Assembly (NCBI GenBank): GCA_040882565.1 | Contig: JBBEAZ010000042.1 | Coordinates: forward strand, 146,423-210,422 | Length of the DNA: 64,000 nt | Reading direction: 5' to 3' | DNA from: CF-162 sp040882565 | GTDB lineage: Bacteria > Chloroflexota > Dehalococcoidia > SM23-28-2 > RBG-16-64-32 | Shown here: piece by piece, positions 1 to 8,765 of the stretch | Layout of the letters: every line of letters begins with the position of its first letter | Numbering within the stretch: position 1 is the stretch's first letter | Program-made: the position numbers and the translations under genes | The notes under the pieces: generated by a model | Seen by the model: only the letters and a program-made list of their open reading frames with translations | Database searches by the model: none | What the model was told of the DNA's origin: nothing

Positions 1-1800
1 CTTGGCCTGTTCATGCCAACCGTGGGCCCGGACTTCGTCATCCTGACCACAGGTGATTTCAATCTGGCCGATGACCCGAACTCGTCGGGAAGCTCTGGCG
101 CCAACCTGGGCGGACCCAACGTGCGGGGCGACACCGACTATGACGTGACGATCCTGCGCATCGATTGTCTTCCCGGCGAGACCGCAAATTGTTTGAGCGT
201 AGACTTCGCGTTCTACTCTGAAGAGTACCCGGAGTATGTCGGATCCGCCTTCAACGACGCGTTCATCGCCGAATTGAATACATCGAGTTGGACGACTTCG
301 GGTTCCGTGATTACCGCGCCGGACAACTTCGCGTTCGACTCACTCGGCAATCCGGTGAGCATCAATTCCACGGGCGCGACGAGCATGAACCCCGCGAACG
401 CGGCGGGAACGACGTATGACGGCGCGACTACGCTTCTGCTTGCGGAGCAGACATTCGCGCCAAATGTCGACTTGAACGGAGCCCTCCCGGGGAACATTTC
501 CTTGTATCTGTCCATATTCGACCAGGGCGACCGGATCCTCGATTCGGCAGTATTCCTGGACAACGTCACCGTGGGCACGGTCAGTGATGAAGAGGACTGC
601 GAGCCCGGGGCGACGCCGCAAAATGAGGCGGACTTCGAGAAGGTATCGATGACGATCGACGGACCGGCCGAGATCGATGTCAGCGAGGACGTGGTGATCA
701 CGGTGACGTCAGTGGTTGCCAACAATGGACCCGACGGCGCAACCGCGAGCGACACGCTGTCAGTCTCACCTCCGTTCGACTGCACGGTTGACCCGGCTGA
801 GTACACCGATCAGGTGACGCTCGAGCCAGAAGCGCAGCAAACGATCACTCACACCTTCACGATCCATTGTTTCGAGCGGAGCAATCACGTCTTCGTCGTG
901 TGTAACACGATAGAAGCGACCGACGCGCAAGACACGGATCCCGAGAACAACGTGTTGTGCGTGGATTACACTGTTGCGGCGTTTGAGGAGACGGATGTCA
1001 AGGCGACCGCAATCACGGTTGATGCACCGGCCAACGCCGTGGCTGGGGTGCCGTTCGACGTTGAAATCGACGTCACGGTGCACAACAACGGGCCCATAAC
1101 GGCGGTGGATGGCGAAGGCGGAATTGGCCTGGCTGTACCGCCCGGTTGTACCGCCGATCCCAATGTCCCGTATCAACTGGTGAACCCGATCAGCAACATG
1201 ATGGCTAGCGTCTCCCAGGTCATCACCAAGAGCTGGCAGGTCACGTGCGACTTCCCCGGCATCTACAACTTCGTTGCCTGTGGACGGGCGGGCCCGCTGA
1301 CCCTCCACGTCCGTGATTCGGAAACCACCAACAACTTCATCTGGACGCCGTTCACCGTAGAGGTAGATGCAGACGGGACTGATCCGGATGCGGGCCGTTG
1401 TTCGATCCTCGGCGACCCGCCGGAGGAATGTGACAACGGCATCGACGATGACGGTGACACGTTCGTGGACGAGGAGCCGGACACTGATCACGACGGCGCC
1501 AGCGACTGCGTTGATCCGGATGACGACGGTGACGGCTACAGCGACGTCAGCGAGCAGTTCCTCGGCACCGATACGATCGATGCTTGCCCGGACAGCACGC
1601 TCGATGCCGCGCTACCGCCGGACCTGAACAACAGCCGCTCAGTTAACATCCAGGATGTGTTGGCGATCAAGCAGTCGGTCGGATCCGCGCAAGGCCAGAC
1701 TGCCTACGTGAAGCGACACGACCTGAACGCGAGCGGGAACATCAATATTTCCGATATCCTGGCACTGAAGGGGCCCTTCGGCTCAAGTTGCACAGGCTAA
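1..1800 (+). CDS. Secreted choice-of-anchor L protein with dockerin-like C-terminus (5' partial)
   Basis: The frame is open at the window edge: four sense codons precede the first ATG at 13 and the visible protein starts inside a domain, so the N-terminus and any signal peptide are missing. About residues 1-190 (counted from that ATG) resemble the choice-of-anchor L domain (FYSEEYPEYVGSAFNDAF, FLDNVTVG). Two beta-rich CARDB/DUF11-like repeats follow (about 205-325 and 325-450). Next comes an Asp-rich calcium-binding stretch like thrombospondin type 3 repeats (about 465-515). The C-terminus has two F-hand units, DLNNSRSVNIQDVL and DLNASGNINISDIL, as in type I dockerins. It is probably an extracellular or surface protein. 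Its binding partner is unknown and no cohesin is visible in the window. A strong terminator follows directly. Confidence 0.75.
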   Translation, partial: LGLFMPTVGPDFVILTTGDFNLADDPNSSGSSGANLGGPNVRGDTDYDVTILRIDCLPGETANCLSVDFAFYSEEYPEYVGSAFNDAFIAELNTSSWTTSGSVITAPDNFAFDSLGNPVSINSTGATSMNPANAAGTTYDGATTLLLAEQTFAPNVDLNGALPGNISLYLSIFDQGDRILDSAVFLDNVTVGTVSDEEDCEPGATPQNEADFEKVSMTIDGPAEIDVSEDVVITVTSVVANNGPDGATASDTLSVSPPFDCTVDPAEYTDQVTLEPEAQQTITHTFTIHCFERSNHVFVVCNTIEATDAQDTDPENNVLCVDYTVAAFEETDVKATAITVDAPANAVAGVPFDVEIDVTVHNNGPITAVDGEGGIGLAVPPGCTADPNVPYQLVNPISNMMASVSQVITKSWQVTCDFPGIYNFVACGRAGPLTLHVRDSETTNNFIWTPFTVEVDADGTDPDAGRCSILGDPPEECDNGIDDDGDTFVDEEPDTDHDGASDCVDPDDDGDGYSDVSEQFLGTDTIDACPDSTLDAALPPDLNNSRSVNIQDVLAIKQSVGSAQGQTAYVKRHDLNASGNINISDILALKGPFGSSCTG

Positions 1801-1813
1801 CGCGTGTCTAACC

Positions 1814-1845
1814 AAAGGGGGGCGGCCGAACAGCCGCCCCCCTTT
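1814..1845 (+). terminator. Rho-independent terminator of the surface-protein gene
   Basis: A perfect 10-bp GC stem (GGGGGGCGGC with GCCGCCCCCC) is extended by three A-T pairs. It encloses a 6-nt loop and ends in a short T run, 13 bases after the stop codon. Confidence 0.9.
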
Positions 1846-1999
1846 TGCGTTGAGCCCGATTGCGAGGCTCGCCATCCAAGAATGAACGACGACGCTGTCA
1901 GCCGGCGATATAATCTGGCGCAAGGCTAGGCGGTCCGCGCCGTCGAATAGCCTGACGCAGCGCCCTGCCGCTGCTCAACGATAGAAGGAGGCCCCGCCC

Positions 2000-2725
2000 A
2001 TGCCAGCAGTTCTTGTCCACGGCGTCCCGGATACATATCGCCTCTGGAACGCGGCGCGTTCGCATCTTTCGCGGAAGGACGTCGTCACGCCGAGTCTCCC
2101 GGGGTTCGATTCACCGACACCGGACGGCTGGACCGCAACGAAGGAAGAGTACATTGACTGGCTGATCGGTGAGGTCGAGAAGATCGGCGAGCCGGTCGAC
2201 ATCGTCGGGCACGATTGGGGCGCGCTGCTCACCGCGCGGTTCGTGTCGTTGCGTCCGGACCTCGTGCGGACGTGGGCGCTTGGCGCGGGCGCGATCGACG
2301 ACGCATATGTTTGGCACGACATGGCCCGAAGCTGGCAGACGCCCGGCATGGGCGAGCAGGTGATGCAAGCGATGAGCGGCCCAGCCCTTGAGGCCGGACT
2401 CGCTGGCGGCGGCGTGCCGGCAACCGATGCCGCGGAAACAGCCAGCCACATCGACGAGACGATGAAGGACTGCATTCTCAAGCTGTACCGTTCTGCGGTC
2501 AATGTCGGCACGGAGTGGCAGTCCGACACGAAGAATATGACTCAACGCCCCGGCCTGATGATCTGGGGTGGTAAAGACCCGTACATGCAAGTCGAATTCG
2601 CGCGCAAAATGTCGGAACGCACAGGCGCGCGACTGCTCGTCTTCGACGACTCATCGCACTGGTGGCCACTGGAGAAGCCTGCGGAAGTAGCCCAAGCACT
2701 CGAGGACTTCTGGGCCAGCGCTTAG
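2000..2725 (+). CDS. Alpha/beta hydrolase, epoxide hydrolase / haloalkane dehalogenase-like
   Basis: This 241-residue cytoplasmic hydrolase has no signal peptide. The N-terminal HGVPDT (residues 7-12) is the oxyanion-hole motif. GHDWGA (70-75) is the nucleophile elbow with Asp72 as nucleophile, the signature of the epoxide hydrolase and haloalkane dehalogenase branch rather than Ser esterases. The catalytic His is probably His220 in DSSHWWP. An AAGGAGG site lies about 9 bases before the ATG. A TATAAT at 1909-1914 may be the -10 box. The gene stands alone between two intergenic gaps, so its substrate cannot be guessed from context. It is slightly short for the family (usually about 280-300), mainly in the first strand before HGVP. 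Confidence 0.85.
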   Translation: MPAVLVHGVPDTYRLWNAARSHLSRKDVVTPSLPGFDSPTPDGWTATKEEYIDWLIGEVEKIGEPVDIVGHDWGALLTARFVSLRPDLVRTWALGAGAIDDAYVWHDMARSWQTPGMGEQVMQAMSGPALEAGLAGGGVPATDAAETASHIDETMKDCILKLYRSAVNVGTEWQSDTKNMTQRPGLMIWGGKDPYMQVEFARKMSERTGARLLVFDDSSHWWPLEKPAEVAQALEDFWASA

Positions 2726-2802
2726 TTCGCAAGGTTCACGTTACGTTAACGCGACACTATGGCGTCGTAACGCCCCGAATGCGTGTACCGTTTGCCGGGT
2801 AG

Positions 2803-3477
2803 ATGACCACGGATGAGAAGGACCGCGTCGTACTGCGACGCGGTATGGTCGAACACGACTGGTACGAAAGCGGCTCGGCGGCTGCGCCAGAGGCGGTCGG
2901 GAAGCCCGCTGCTCGGCCGAGCCCGCGGTTGTCATACCTGACGCTGCCACGCATCGTGGGAGCGATCGGCGTCGCCGTAGTGGTAGTTGTCATGTTTGGC
3001 GCCTTCCTGGCGTTCTCGTTCCATGGCTTCCATGCTGAGGGGAAAAGCATGGAGCCCGGCTTGAAGGACGGCGACCGCTTGGTAGTCGCCCGCATACCTT
3101 TCGAAGAAATTGACTTCGGATTACTCAACTGGCTGCCCTCGTACGACTCTTCCGACCTGCGCTGGGGATCGCCCGAGCGCGGTGATGTCATTGTGTTCGA
3201 GTCGCCCGTGCGCGACGAACGCCTCGTTAAGCGCGTGATCGGCCTCCCAGGGGACCGGATTCGCATCGAGAATGGAGACGTGTACGTCAACGGTGGGCGT
3301 CTCGACGAACCATACGCTAAGGGCACAACGGACTGCCTGAAGACGTGCGCTGCCCTGGTCGTGCCGGCCGAACGCTATTTCGTCCTGGGCGACAATCGGG
3401 AAGACAGCGTCGACTCACGCCAGGGCTGGACGGTCTCGCGGGAGGACATCAGCGGCAAAGTCATCGTCTCTTTCTAG
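2803..3477 (+). CDS. lepB: Signal peptidase I
   Basis: Type I signal peptidase of 224 residues, which cleaves signal peptides on the outer face of the cytoplasmic membrane. After a roughly 48-residue cytoplasmic leader comes one membrane segment (about 50-72). The catalytic Ser82 lies in GKSMEPGLKDGD. The general-base Lys143 lies in RLVKRVIGLPGD. The C-terminal box is FVLGDNREDSVDSR. A Thr/Cys-containing loop sits between LDEPYAKG and PAERYF. No clear Shine-Dalgarno site precedes the ATG. An 11-base sequence about 58 bases upstream recurs before the next gene. Confidence 0.92.
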   Translation: MTTDEKDRVVLRRGMVEHDWYESGSAAAPEAVGKPAARPSPRLSYLTLPRIVGAIGVAVVVVVMFGAFLAFSFHGFHAEGKSMEPGLKDGDRLVVARIPFEEIDFGLLNWLPSYDSSDLRWGSPERGDVIVFESPVRDERLVKRVIGLPGDRIRIENGDVYVNGGRLDEPYAKGTTDCLKTCAALVVPAERYFVLGDNREDSVDSRQGWTVSREDISGKVIVSF

Positions 3478-3513
3478 TGGCAACTTCACGTTACGCCGCG
3501 ACGTTCCTCTAAT

Positions 3514-4413
3514 GTGATCCGGACTCTCCTGGCAGCGTTCACGCTTGTCCTTGTGATTGGGGCATGCGGCGGCGATGACGACGCGCCGACGACGTCTCGG
3601 TCGGCGACGGCAACCGACGTCCGCTCACCTGGTGCCCCGACTGCCACTCTCACGATCGCACCCACGCCGACCGAGCGTGCGCCGCATCCCGAACCAGCAG
3701 GCTTCCCGATCGATCCGGAGACAACTCTCGGTGTCGTCGCCAGCGTCGGCGGTACACGCACGCTCGTCTTTGGCGGTGGCGGGCCGAACGCTGACGACTA
3801 TGCGCTCTACGACCAACCGTCCATGGACGGCGACATCGCGAATCGCTCAGGCTGGAATTGCCGGACGCACGTTGAGTACGAAGGTAGTGCCGCAGTCGAC
3901 TTCTACATCCCGACCGGGACGCCAATCCTGGCGACGATGGACGGCGCCGTGACCCTGTACGCAATATCCGTGGTGAACGACTTCGATCGCTACAGCGTCG
4001 ACCGCGAGCCGTACATCGGCAACCCGGACCGCTCGCGGGCGCCGATATCACCGTTTCCCGGCCCCAGCGGCGGGCTCGGCGTCTACGCGCAGGTGGAGGG
4101 CGAGTCATTCGTCACGGAGTACGGTCACCTGGACCTGGCGCTCACCGACGAGGTGGTCCCCGAAGACGCATTCGTCTCCGGCTATTCAGCGGAAAGCGAC
4201 TGGGCGACTCTCTTCGCAGAAGTTCCTCAGCCACGCTTTGCGACCAGGATCGCCGAATGGCAGGTGCGAGCGGGCGACGTCATCGGTATGAGCGGTGACT
4301 CGGGCTACAGCGAGGGACCACATGTCCACTACGCTATCGCACGATACAGCGGTCCGCTCCTCTGCCCGACGAACGAGGAGGGCTTCGATGACGGCGGCTG
4401 GCTGTTTCGTTAG
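3514..4413 (+). CDS. M23-family (LytM-like) lipoprotein, metal site altered
   Basis: GTG start, then a lipoprotein signal with the lipobox ending at Cys18 (VIGACGG) and a Ser/Thr/Pro linker to about residue 65. The C-terminal part is an M23/LytM fold: EYGHLD (His205) and GPHVHYA (His270, His272) match the two conserved His motifs. The first motif, normally HxxxD, reads SAAVD, so the first zinc-ligand position is Ser125 instead of His and only Asp129 is kept. The protein may therefore be a non-catalytic LytM domain that binds or activates other wall enzymes, or His119 may substitute. It overlaps the convergent downstream gene by 4 bases. Confidence 0.8.
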   Translation: MIRTLLAAFTLVLVIGACGGDDDAPTTSRSATATDVRSPGAPTATLTIAPTPTERAPHPEPAGFPIDPETTLGVVASVGGTRTLVFGGGGPNADDYALYDQPSMDGDIANRSGWNCRTHVEYEGSAAVDFYIPTGTPILATMDGAVTLYAISVVNDFDRYSVDREPYIGNPDRSRAPISPFPGPSGGLGVYAQVEGESFVTEYGHLDLALTDEVVPEDAFVSGYSAESDWATLFAEVPQPRFATRIAEWQVRAGDVIGMSGDSGYSEGPHVHYAIARYSGPLLCPTNEEGFDDGGWLFR

Positions 4414-5450
4414 CTCAACACGAGATCGGCGACCGTCTCCAGCATCTGCGGGGGGCCGCTCAAGAGCATCGTCGTGAGGCAGGTGTCTTTCCACTTCGGG
4501 AGCTCGTCCTTGATCTTGGCGGGCGGGCCGATCAGCGCCACGTCCTCGACGAGCTTCAGCGGGATGGCAGCGGTCGCTTCTTGCTTCTTGCCCTGTAGGT
4601 ACAGCTCTTGCACGTGCGCGGCCACGTCCTCGTACCCGAGGCGCACGAAGACGTCGTAGTGGAAGTTCGCGCCCTTCGCACCCATGCCTCCCATGTAGAG
4701 CGAGAGCATCGGCCGGATGAAGTTCGCGCCCGACTCGATGTCGTTGGTGATAAGGATGGGGACCGTCGCGGCGACCTCGAAGTCCTGGGAATTGCTCTTG
4801 GCGCCCGGTGCCGCGAAGCCTTCGTTCAGAGCGTCGGTGTAGAACTTGTCCATTTTCGGGGAGAAGAACAGCGGCAGCCAGCCGTCGGCAATTTCCGCGG
4901 CCAGCGCGACGTTTTTGGGGCCTTCGGCGGCCAGGAAAATCGGGATGTCGGGGCGGTAGGGGTGGAGGGTGCTCTTCAGAGGCTTGCCGAGGCCAGTGCC
5001 GCCGCGATGCGGCAGGGTGTAGTGGTTGCCTTCGAACGTGACGCGTTCCTCGCGGGCGAAGATCTTGCGCATGATCGCGATGTACTCACGTGTGCGCTCG
5101 AGGGGCTTTGGGTACGGCTGGCCGTACCAGCCCTCGACCACCTGCGGTCCGGAGGCACCGATGCCGAGGATTACGCGGCCCTCCGAAAGATGGTCCAGCG
5201 TCATCGCCGCCATCGCCAGCGCTGCGGGTGTACGCGCGGAAATTTGGGCGATGGAGGTGCCGAGCTTGATTTGGCTGGTCCTGGCGCCCCACCAGGCGAG
5301 CGGCGTCAGGCAATCGGAGCCATAGGCCTCGGCGGCCCACATCGAGTCGAAGCCAAGCCGGTCGGCCATCTCGACCGACTGCTCGACACCACCGGGAGGG
5401 CCGGCGCTCCAGTAGCCGGTGGCGAGTCCTAGTTTCATCTGTTTTGCCAT
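4410..5450 (-). CDS. LLM-class F420-dependent oxidoreductase
   Basis: A 346-residue luciferase-like TIM-barrel protein that starts MKLGLATGYWSAG after a few residues. Family landmarks are FDSMWAAEAYGSDCLTPLAW near the N-terminus, the SARTPAALAMAAMTLDHLS helix and the GRVILGIGASGPQVVEGWYG strand (about 90-112). This subgroup typically uses coenzyme F420 for hydride transfer, and many members are found in Actinobacteria and Chloroflexota. The substrate is unknown. The gene is transcribed divergently from the phosphorylase gene, and the roughly 150-base gap between them should hold both promoters. Confidence 0.85.
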   Translation of the reverse strand: MAKQMKLGLATGYWSAGPPGGVEQSVEMADRLGFDSMWAAEAYGSDCLTPLAWWGARTSQIKLGTSIAQISARTPAALAMAAMTLDHLSEGRVILGIGASGPQVVEGWYGQPYPKPLERTREYIAIMRKIFAREERVTFEGNHYTLPHRGGTGLGKPLKSTLHPYRPDIPIFLAAEGPKNVALAAEIADGWLPLFFSPKMDKFYTDALNEGFAAPGAKSNSQDFEVAATVPILITNDIESGANFIRPMLSLYMGGMGAKGANFHYDVFVRLGYEDVAAHVQELYLQGKKQEATAAIPLKLVEDVALIGPPAKIKDELPKWKDTCLTTMLLSGPPQMLETVADLVLS

Positions 5451-5604
5451 TCGGGCTTCCTCTCAGCTCTGAATGCTTCCCGCAGTATATGCGAGTTACC
5501 AAACGGCTGCGGGAGTCGTCTATCGATATGAGATGTCCACATCCGGCGAGCCATGGTGGTTTGCCGGTCACCGGCCGCTCATATACGCTTCGAAGGGCCA
5601 ATTT

Positions 5605-7323
5605 ATGAACGACAGCGAGCGCACGATCGCCTACTTCTCGATGGAGATAGGCCTCGATCCCCGGTTCCCCACCTATAGCGGCGGCCTCGGCGTCCTCGCC
5701 GGCGACAGCCTGCGCGCTGCCGCCGACCTGCGGATCCCGATGGTCGGAGTCACACTTGTGCACCGCAAGGGCTACTTCCATCAGCGCCTGGATGAGCGCG
5801 GCGGGCAGACTGAGACGCCGGCGGAGTGGTCGCCGGAGGATTTCCTTGAGGAAGTGACGGCGCGCGTCAGTGTCGAGATCGAAGGGCGCGCGGTGTACCT
5901 GCGGGCGTGGCTCTACGACGTCCACGGCGCACCCGGCAACACGGTCGAGCAGACGGTACCCGTCTACTTGCTCGATAGCCGCCTGCCGGAAAACGACCCT
6001 CGCGACCAGGAGCTGACCGACGTCCTCTACGGCGGAGATCAGCGTTACCGGCTGTCCCAGGAGGTCATCCTCGGCCTGGGCGGCATCGCGTTGCTGCGCG
6101 AACTTGGCTACGACAACATCCGCGTCCATCACCTGAACGAGGGGCATTCCGGCCTGCTTGTGCTGTCGCTGCTCGAACGGCGGATGCAAGCGAGTGGCGA
6201 CACCTGGCCATCCGAAGAGGACATCCAGGCCGTCCGCAATCGCTGCGTATTCACGGTGCACACGCCGGTCCCCGCCGGGCACGACACATTTCCGGCTGAA
6301 CTGACCGAGCAGGTGCTTGGGGCTGAGCGCATGAACCTGCTGCGCAGGACGCCCGGCTTCATCGACGGCAACTTCGACCTGACGGCCTTCGTGATGTCGT
6401 TCGCTCGGAGCGCTAACGGGGTCTCGATGCGCCACGGGCAGGTTTCGAGTGGTATGTTCCCGGGTTTCCACGTCGGCGCGATCACGAACGGGGTGCACGT
6501 CGGCACATGGTTGTCAGAGCCGTTCGCGCGCCTCTTTGACCGATACATTCCGCCGTGGCGGCGCGACACCCGCTACTTCCGGTACGCCATGGGAATCCCG
6601 CTGGACGAGATCCGCGGCACACATCGAGAATCGAAGGAGATGCTGGTCGCCGAAGTGAAGGCGCGATCGGCCGTTGAACTGAACCCAGAGGTGCTGACAA
6701 TCGGCTTCGCGCGCCGCGCGACAGGATACAAACGTGGCGACCTTCTCTTCACGGACCTCGAACGGCTGCGGCGGATGATCCGCAGCGCCGGGCCCTTGCA
6801 GGTCGTATACGCCGGCAAGGCGCACCCGATGGACGAAGCTGGTAAGCAGATTATCCAGGACGTCTTCACGGCCGCCGGCGAGCTGGGGGACGCGATGAAA
6901 GTCGTCTACCTAGAGGACTATGACATGGTCCTCGGCCGCTACCTGGTTGCCGGCGTCGACCTCTGGCTGAACAACCCGCAGAAGCCGCTCGAGGCCTCTG
7001 GTACAAGCGGGATGAAGGCAGCGATGAATGGGGTGCCCAGCCTCAGCGTCCTCGACGGCTGGTGGATCGAGGGTCACATCGAAGGCGTCACCGGATGGGC
7101 GATCGGCGATGAGCATCCGGCTCAAGAAGGCGACGAAATCCGTTCGCTCTACGACAAGCTGGAGCACGCGATCATGCCGATGTACTACCGCCGTCCCAAC
7201 GAATACGCTACGGTCATGCGCTATTGTATCGCGATCAACGGTGATTTCTTCAGTGCCCAGCGGATGATGGGCCAGTATTTGCGCAACGTCTACTACGCGA
7301 CCGCCGAAGGCTTCACTCCTTGA
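5605..7323 (+). CDS. glgP: Alpha-glucan (glycogen) phosphorylase
   Basis: Releases glucose 1-phosphate from alpha-1,4-glucans with PLP. Start chosen at ATG 5605, which has GAAGGG seven bases upstream and begins just before the conserved IAYFSMEIGL. In-frame ATGs at 5473 and 5533 would add unconserved residues. The roughly 572-residue length fits the short bacterial/archaeal phosphorylase class. Visible motifs are PTYSGGLGVLAGD near the N-terminus, HLNEGHS, FTVHTPVPAGHD, and the PLP-binding region EASGTSGMKAAMNGVPS, whose Lys should carry the cofactor. The stop codon overlaps a TTG start for the next gene (TTGA), suggesting a two-gene transcript. Confidence 0.93.
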   Translation: MNDSERTIAYFSMEIGLDPRFPTYSGGLGVLAGDSLRAAADLRIPMVGVTLVHRKGYFHQRLDERGGQTETPAEWSPEDFLEEVTARVSVEIEGRAVYLRAWLYDVHGAPGNTVEQTVPVYLLDSRLPENDPRDQELTDVLYGGDQRYRLSQEVILGLGGIALLRELGYDNIRVHHLNEGHSGLLVLSLLERRMQASGDTWPSEEDIQAVRNRCVFTVHTPVPAGHDTFPAELTEQVLGAERMNLLRRTPGFIDGNFDLTAFVMSFARSANGVSMRHGQVSSGMFPGFHVGAITNGVHVGTWLSEPFARLFDRYIPPWRRDTRYFRYAMGIPLDEIRGTHRESKEMLVAEVKARSAVELNPEVLTIGFARRATGYKRGDLLFTDLERLRRMIRSAGPLQVVYAGKAHPMDEAGKQIIQDVFTAAGELGDAMKVVYLEDYDMVLGRYLVAGVDLWLNNPQKPLEASGTSGMKAAMNGVPSLSVLDGWWIEGHIEGVTGWAIGDEHPAQEGDEIRSLYDKLEHAIMPMYYRRPNEYATVMRYCIAINGDFFSAQRMMGQYLRNVYYATAEGFTP

Positions 7324-7351
7324 AGAGCGTCGCATTCGCTCGCCCGGCCTT

Positions 7352-8344
7352 ATGGAGATGCGGGACACACCGGAGCCGGTACCCGGTCCCGGCCAGGTGG
7401 TCGTCAGCGTCAGTCACTGCGGCATCTGCGGGTCCGACCTTCACGAGTACTCCGCTGCGGGCCCTTCGCTGCGCGCGGCGGGCGTCTTCCAGCGAGTGAT
7501 GGGCCACGAGTTCACGGCGATCGTCTCGGCGCTCGGCGAGGGCGTTTCAGGGCTGCATGAGGGCGACCCGGTCGTCGTGCACCCTGGCGGCGCCTGCGGT
7601 AAGTGCTGGCACTGCGCGCACAACGCCTCCAATGTTTGCGCGGACCAGGTCGGCATCGGCTATCGCTTCGCCGGTGCTTACGCTGAACGTTGCCTCGCAC
7701 GGGCGGACCAGTGCCTGTCGCTGCCTGGTCCGGAATGGCTGGAGAGGGCGGCGCTGACCGAGCCGCTCGGCGTGGCGCTGCGGGCGGTCAACCGCGGCGC
7801 GTTGCAGGCGAGCGAGACAGTGTTCATCGCCGGTGGCGGGCCCATCGGCATATTGACGTTGATCGCTGCACGCCGGAAGGGCGCCGGCACGATCATTGTC
7901 TCGGAGCCTGCAGAATCACGCCGTCAGCTCGCGCTACAGCTTGGCGCTGACCACGCGATCGATCCGGCGAAGTCGGCCTCGCTGCAGGTGCGTGAATTGA
8001 CGGGCGGCCTCGGCGCCGACCTGTCGATTGAAGCCGTGGGCATCAAGCCGACGATGGACGACGCGCTGGCGTCGACGCGCCGCGCCGGGCGCATTGTTAT
8101 CGCCGGGTCGTTCGACCAGCCGTATACCCTGCCGCTGATCAACCTCATCGTCCAGGAGCAGTCGATTGTCGCGACGTTCGGGTATGTCGGCGAATTTGCG
8201 CAGGCGCGCGACCTGATCTGCTCCGGCGAGTTGGACGTTACGCCGCTGATCTCGCGGACCGTTTCGTTGGATGACTTGCCTGTGACGTTCGAGGATATGA
8301 CGCGCAGCCGGAACGAGTACCAGAAGGTACTCGTCCGGCCGTAG
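7352..8344 (+). CDS. Zinc-dependent alcohol dehydrogenase (MDR family), N-terminus in another frame
   Basis: Medium-chain dehydrogenase of 330 residues from ATG 7352. It has the catalytic zinc motif HCGICGSDLHEY, GHEF, the four-Cys structural zinc lobe (GACGKCWHCAHNASNVC) and a Rossmann GGGPIG, and resembles sorbitol/butanediol dehydrogenases. ATG 7352 lacks a ribosome site and would remove the first strand of the GroES-like domain. In the frame beginning TTG 7320 (overlapping the phosphorylase stop as TTGA, with GAAGG nine bases upstream), the codons read LKSVAFARPAL. A one-base shift near 7350 joins this to MEMRDTPEPVPGPGQ, giving exactly the expected family N-terminus. The gene is therefore probably frameshifted, or carries a one-base sequence error. 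Confidence 0.85.
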   Translation: MEMRDTPEPVPGPGQVVVSVSHCGICGSDLHEYSAAGPSLRAAGVFQRVMGHEFTAIVSALGEGVSGLHEGDPVVVHPGGACGKCWHCAHNASNVCADQVGIGYRFAGAYAERCLARADQCLSLPGPEWLERAALTEPLGVALRAVNRGALQASETVFIAGGGPIGILTLIAARRKGAGTIIVSEPAESRRQLALQLGADHAIDPAKSASLQVRELTGGLGADLSIEAVGIKPTMDDALASTRRAGRIVIAGSFDQPYTLPLINLIVQEQSIVATFGYVGEFAQARDLICSGELDVTPLISRTVSLDDLPVTFEDMTRSRNEYQKVLVRP

Positions 8345-8352
8345 TCACGCGC

Positions 8353-8754
8353 CTAGCCCTGAATCGGAGCGTTGATGCACCAGCGGTGGCCGTACGGATC
8401 GACGACCCAGCCGGTGCGGCCGTAGGGCTCGTCCTTCAGCGGACGCTCGATGCTGGCGCCAGCGCCGAGCGCGCGGCCCCAGGCTGCGTCGGCATCCTCC
8501 ACCTCGACCACAAGCGAAACGGAGTTCCCGTTGAGCGACAGTGGAGAAAGGACGCGCATATCCGGCCACGCGTCCGAGATCATGACGACCGTTTCACCGA
8601 TTGTGAGCTCGGCGTAGCCAATGCGGCCGTCCGGCTCCTCCATACGGGTGCCCAAGGCTGCGCCGAAAGCCTTCTTGTAGAACTCGATCGCTTCGGCCGC
8701 GCCTTCGACGGCGAGGTACGCCGAGACCTTGTGGATGCCGATTACGTTTGTCAT
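8353..8754 (-). CDS. VOC-family (glyoxalase/PhnB-like) protein
   Basis: A 133-residue single VOC domain. It starts with the pattern V-x-A-Y-L-A-V-x-G-A-x-x-A-I-x-F-Y-x-x-A-F, has GRIGYAELTIGE in the middle, and ends with the metal-site strand YGRTGWVVDPYGHRWCIN, all typical of PhnB/YdfH-like relatives of glyoxalase and bleomycin-resistance proteins. An AAGGAG site precedes the ATG. It lies 11 bases after a second VOC gene in the same direction, so the two are probably cotranscribed paralogues. The substrate is unknown. Confidence 0.85.
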   Translation of the reverse strand: MTNVIGIHKVSAYLAVEGAAEAIEFYKKAFGAALGTRMEEPDGRIGYAELTIGETVVMISDAWPDMRVLSPLSLNGNSVSLVVEVEDADAAWGRALGAGASIERPLKDEPYGRTGWVVDPYGHRWCINAPIQG

Positions 8755-8765
8755 TGTCAGCTCCT

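Noticed and set aside
5473..5604. Longer N-terminus for the glucan phosphorylase
   Set aside because: The extra 44 residues are unlike the family, and GAAGGG is correctly spaced only for ATG 5605.
5086..6498. 470-codon minus-strand open frame
   Set aside because: Antisense to the glgP gene and overlapping the oxidoreductase gene in another frame; composition is that of a shadow frame.
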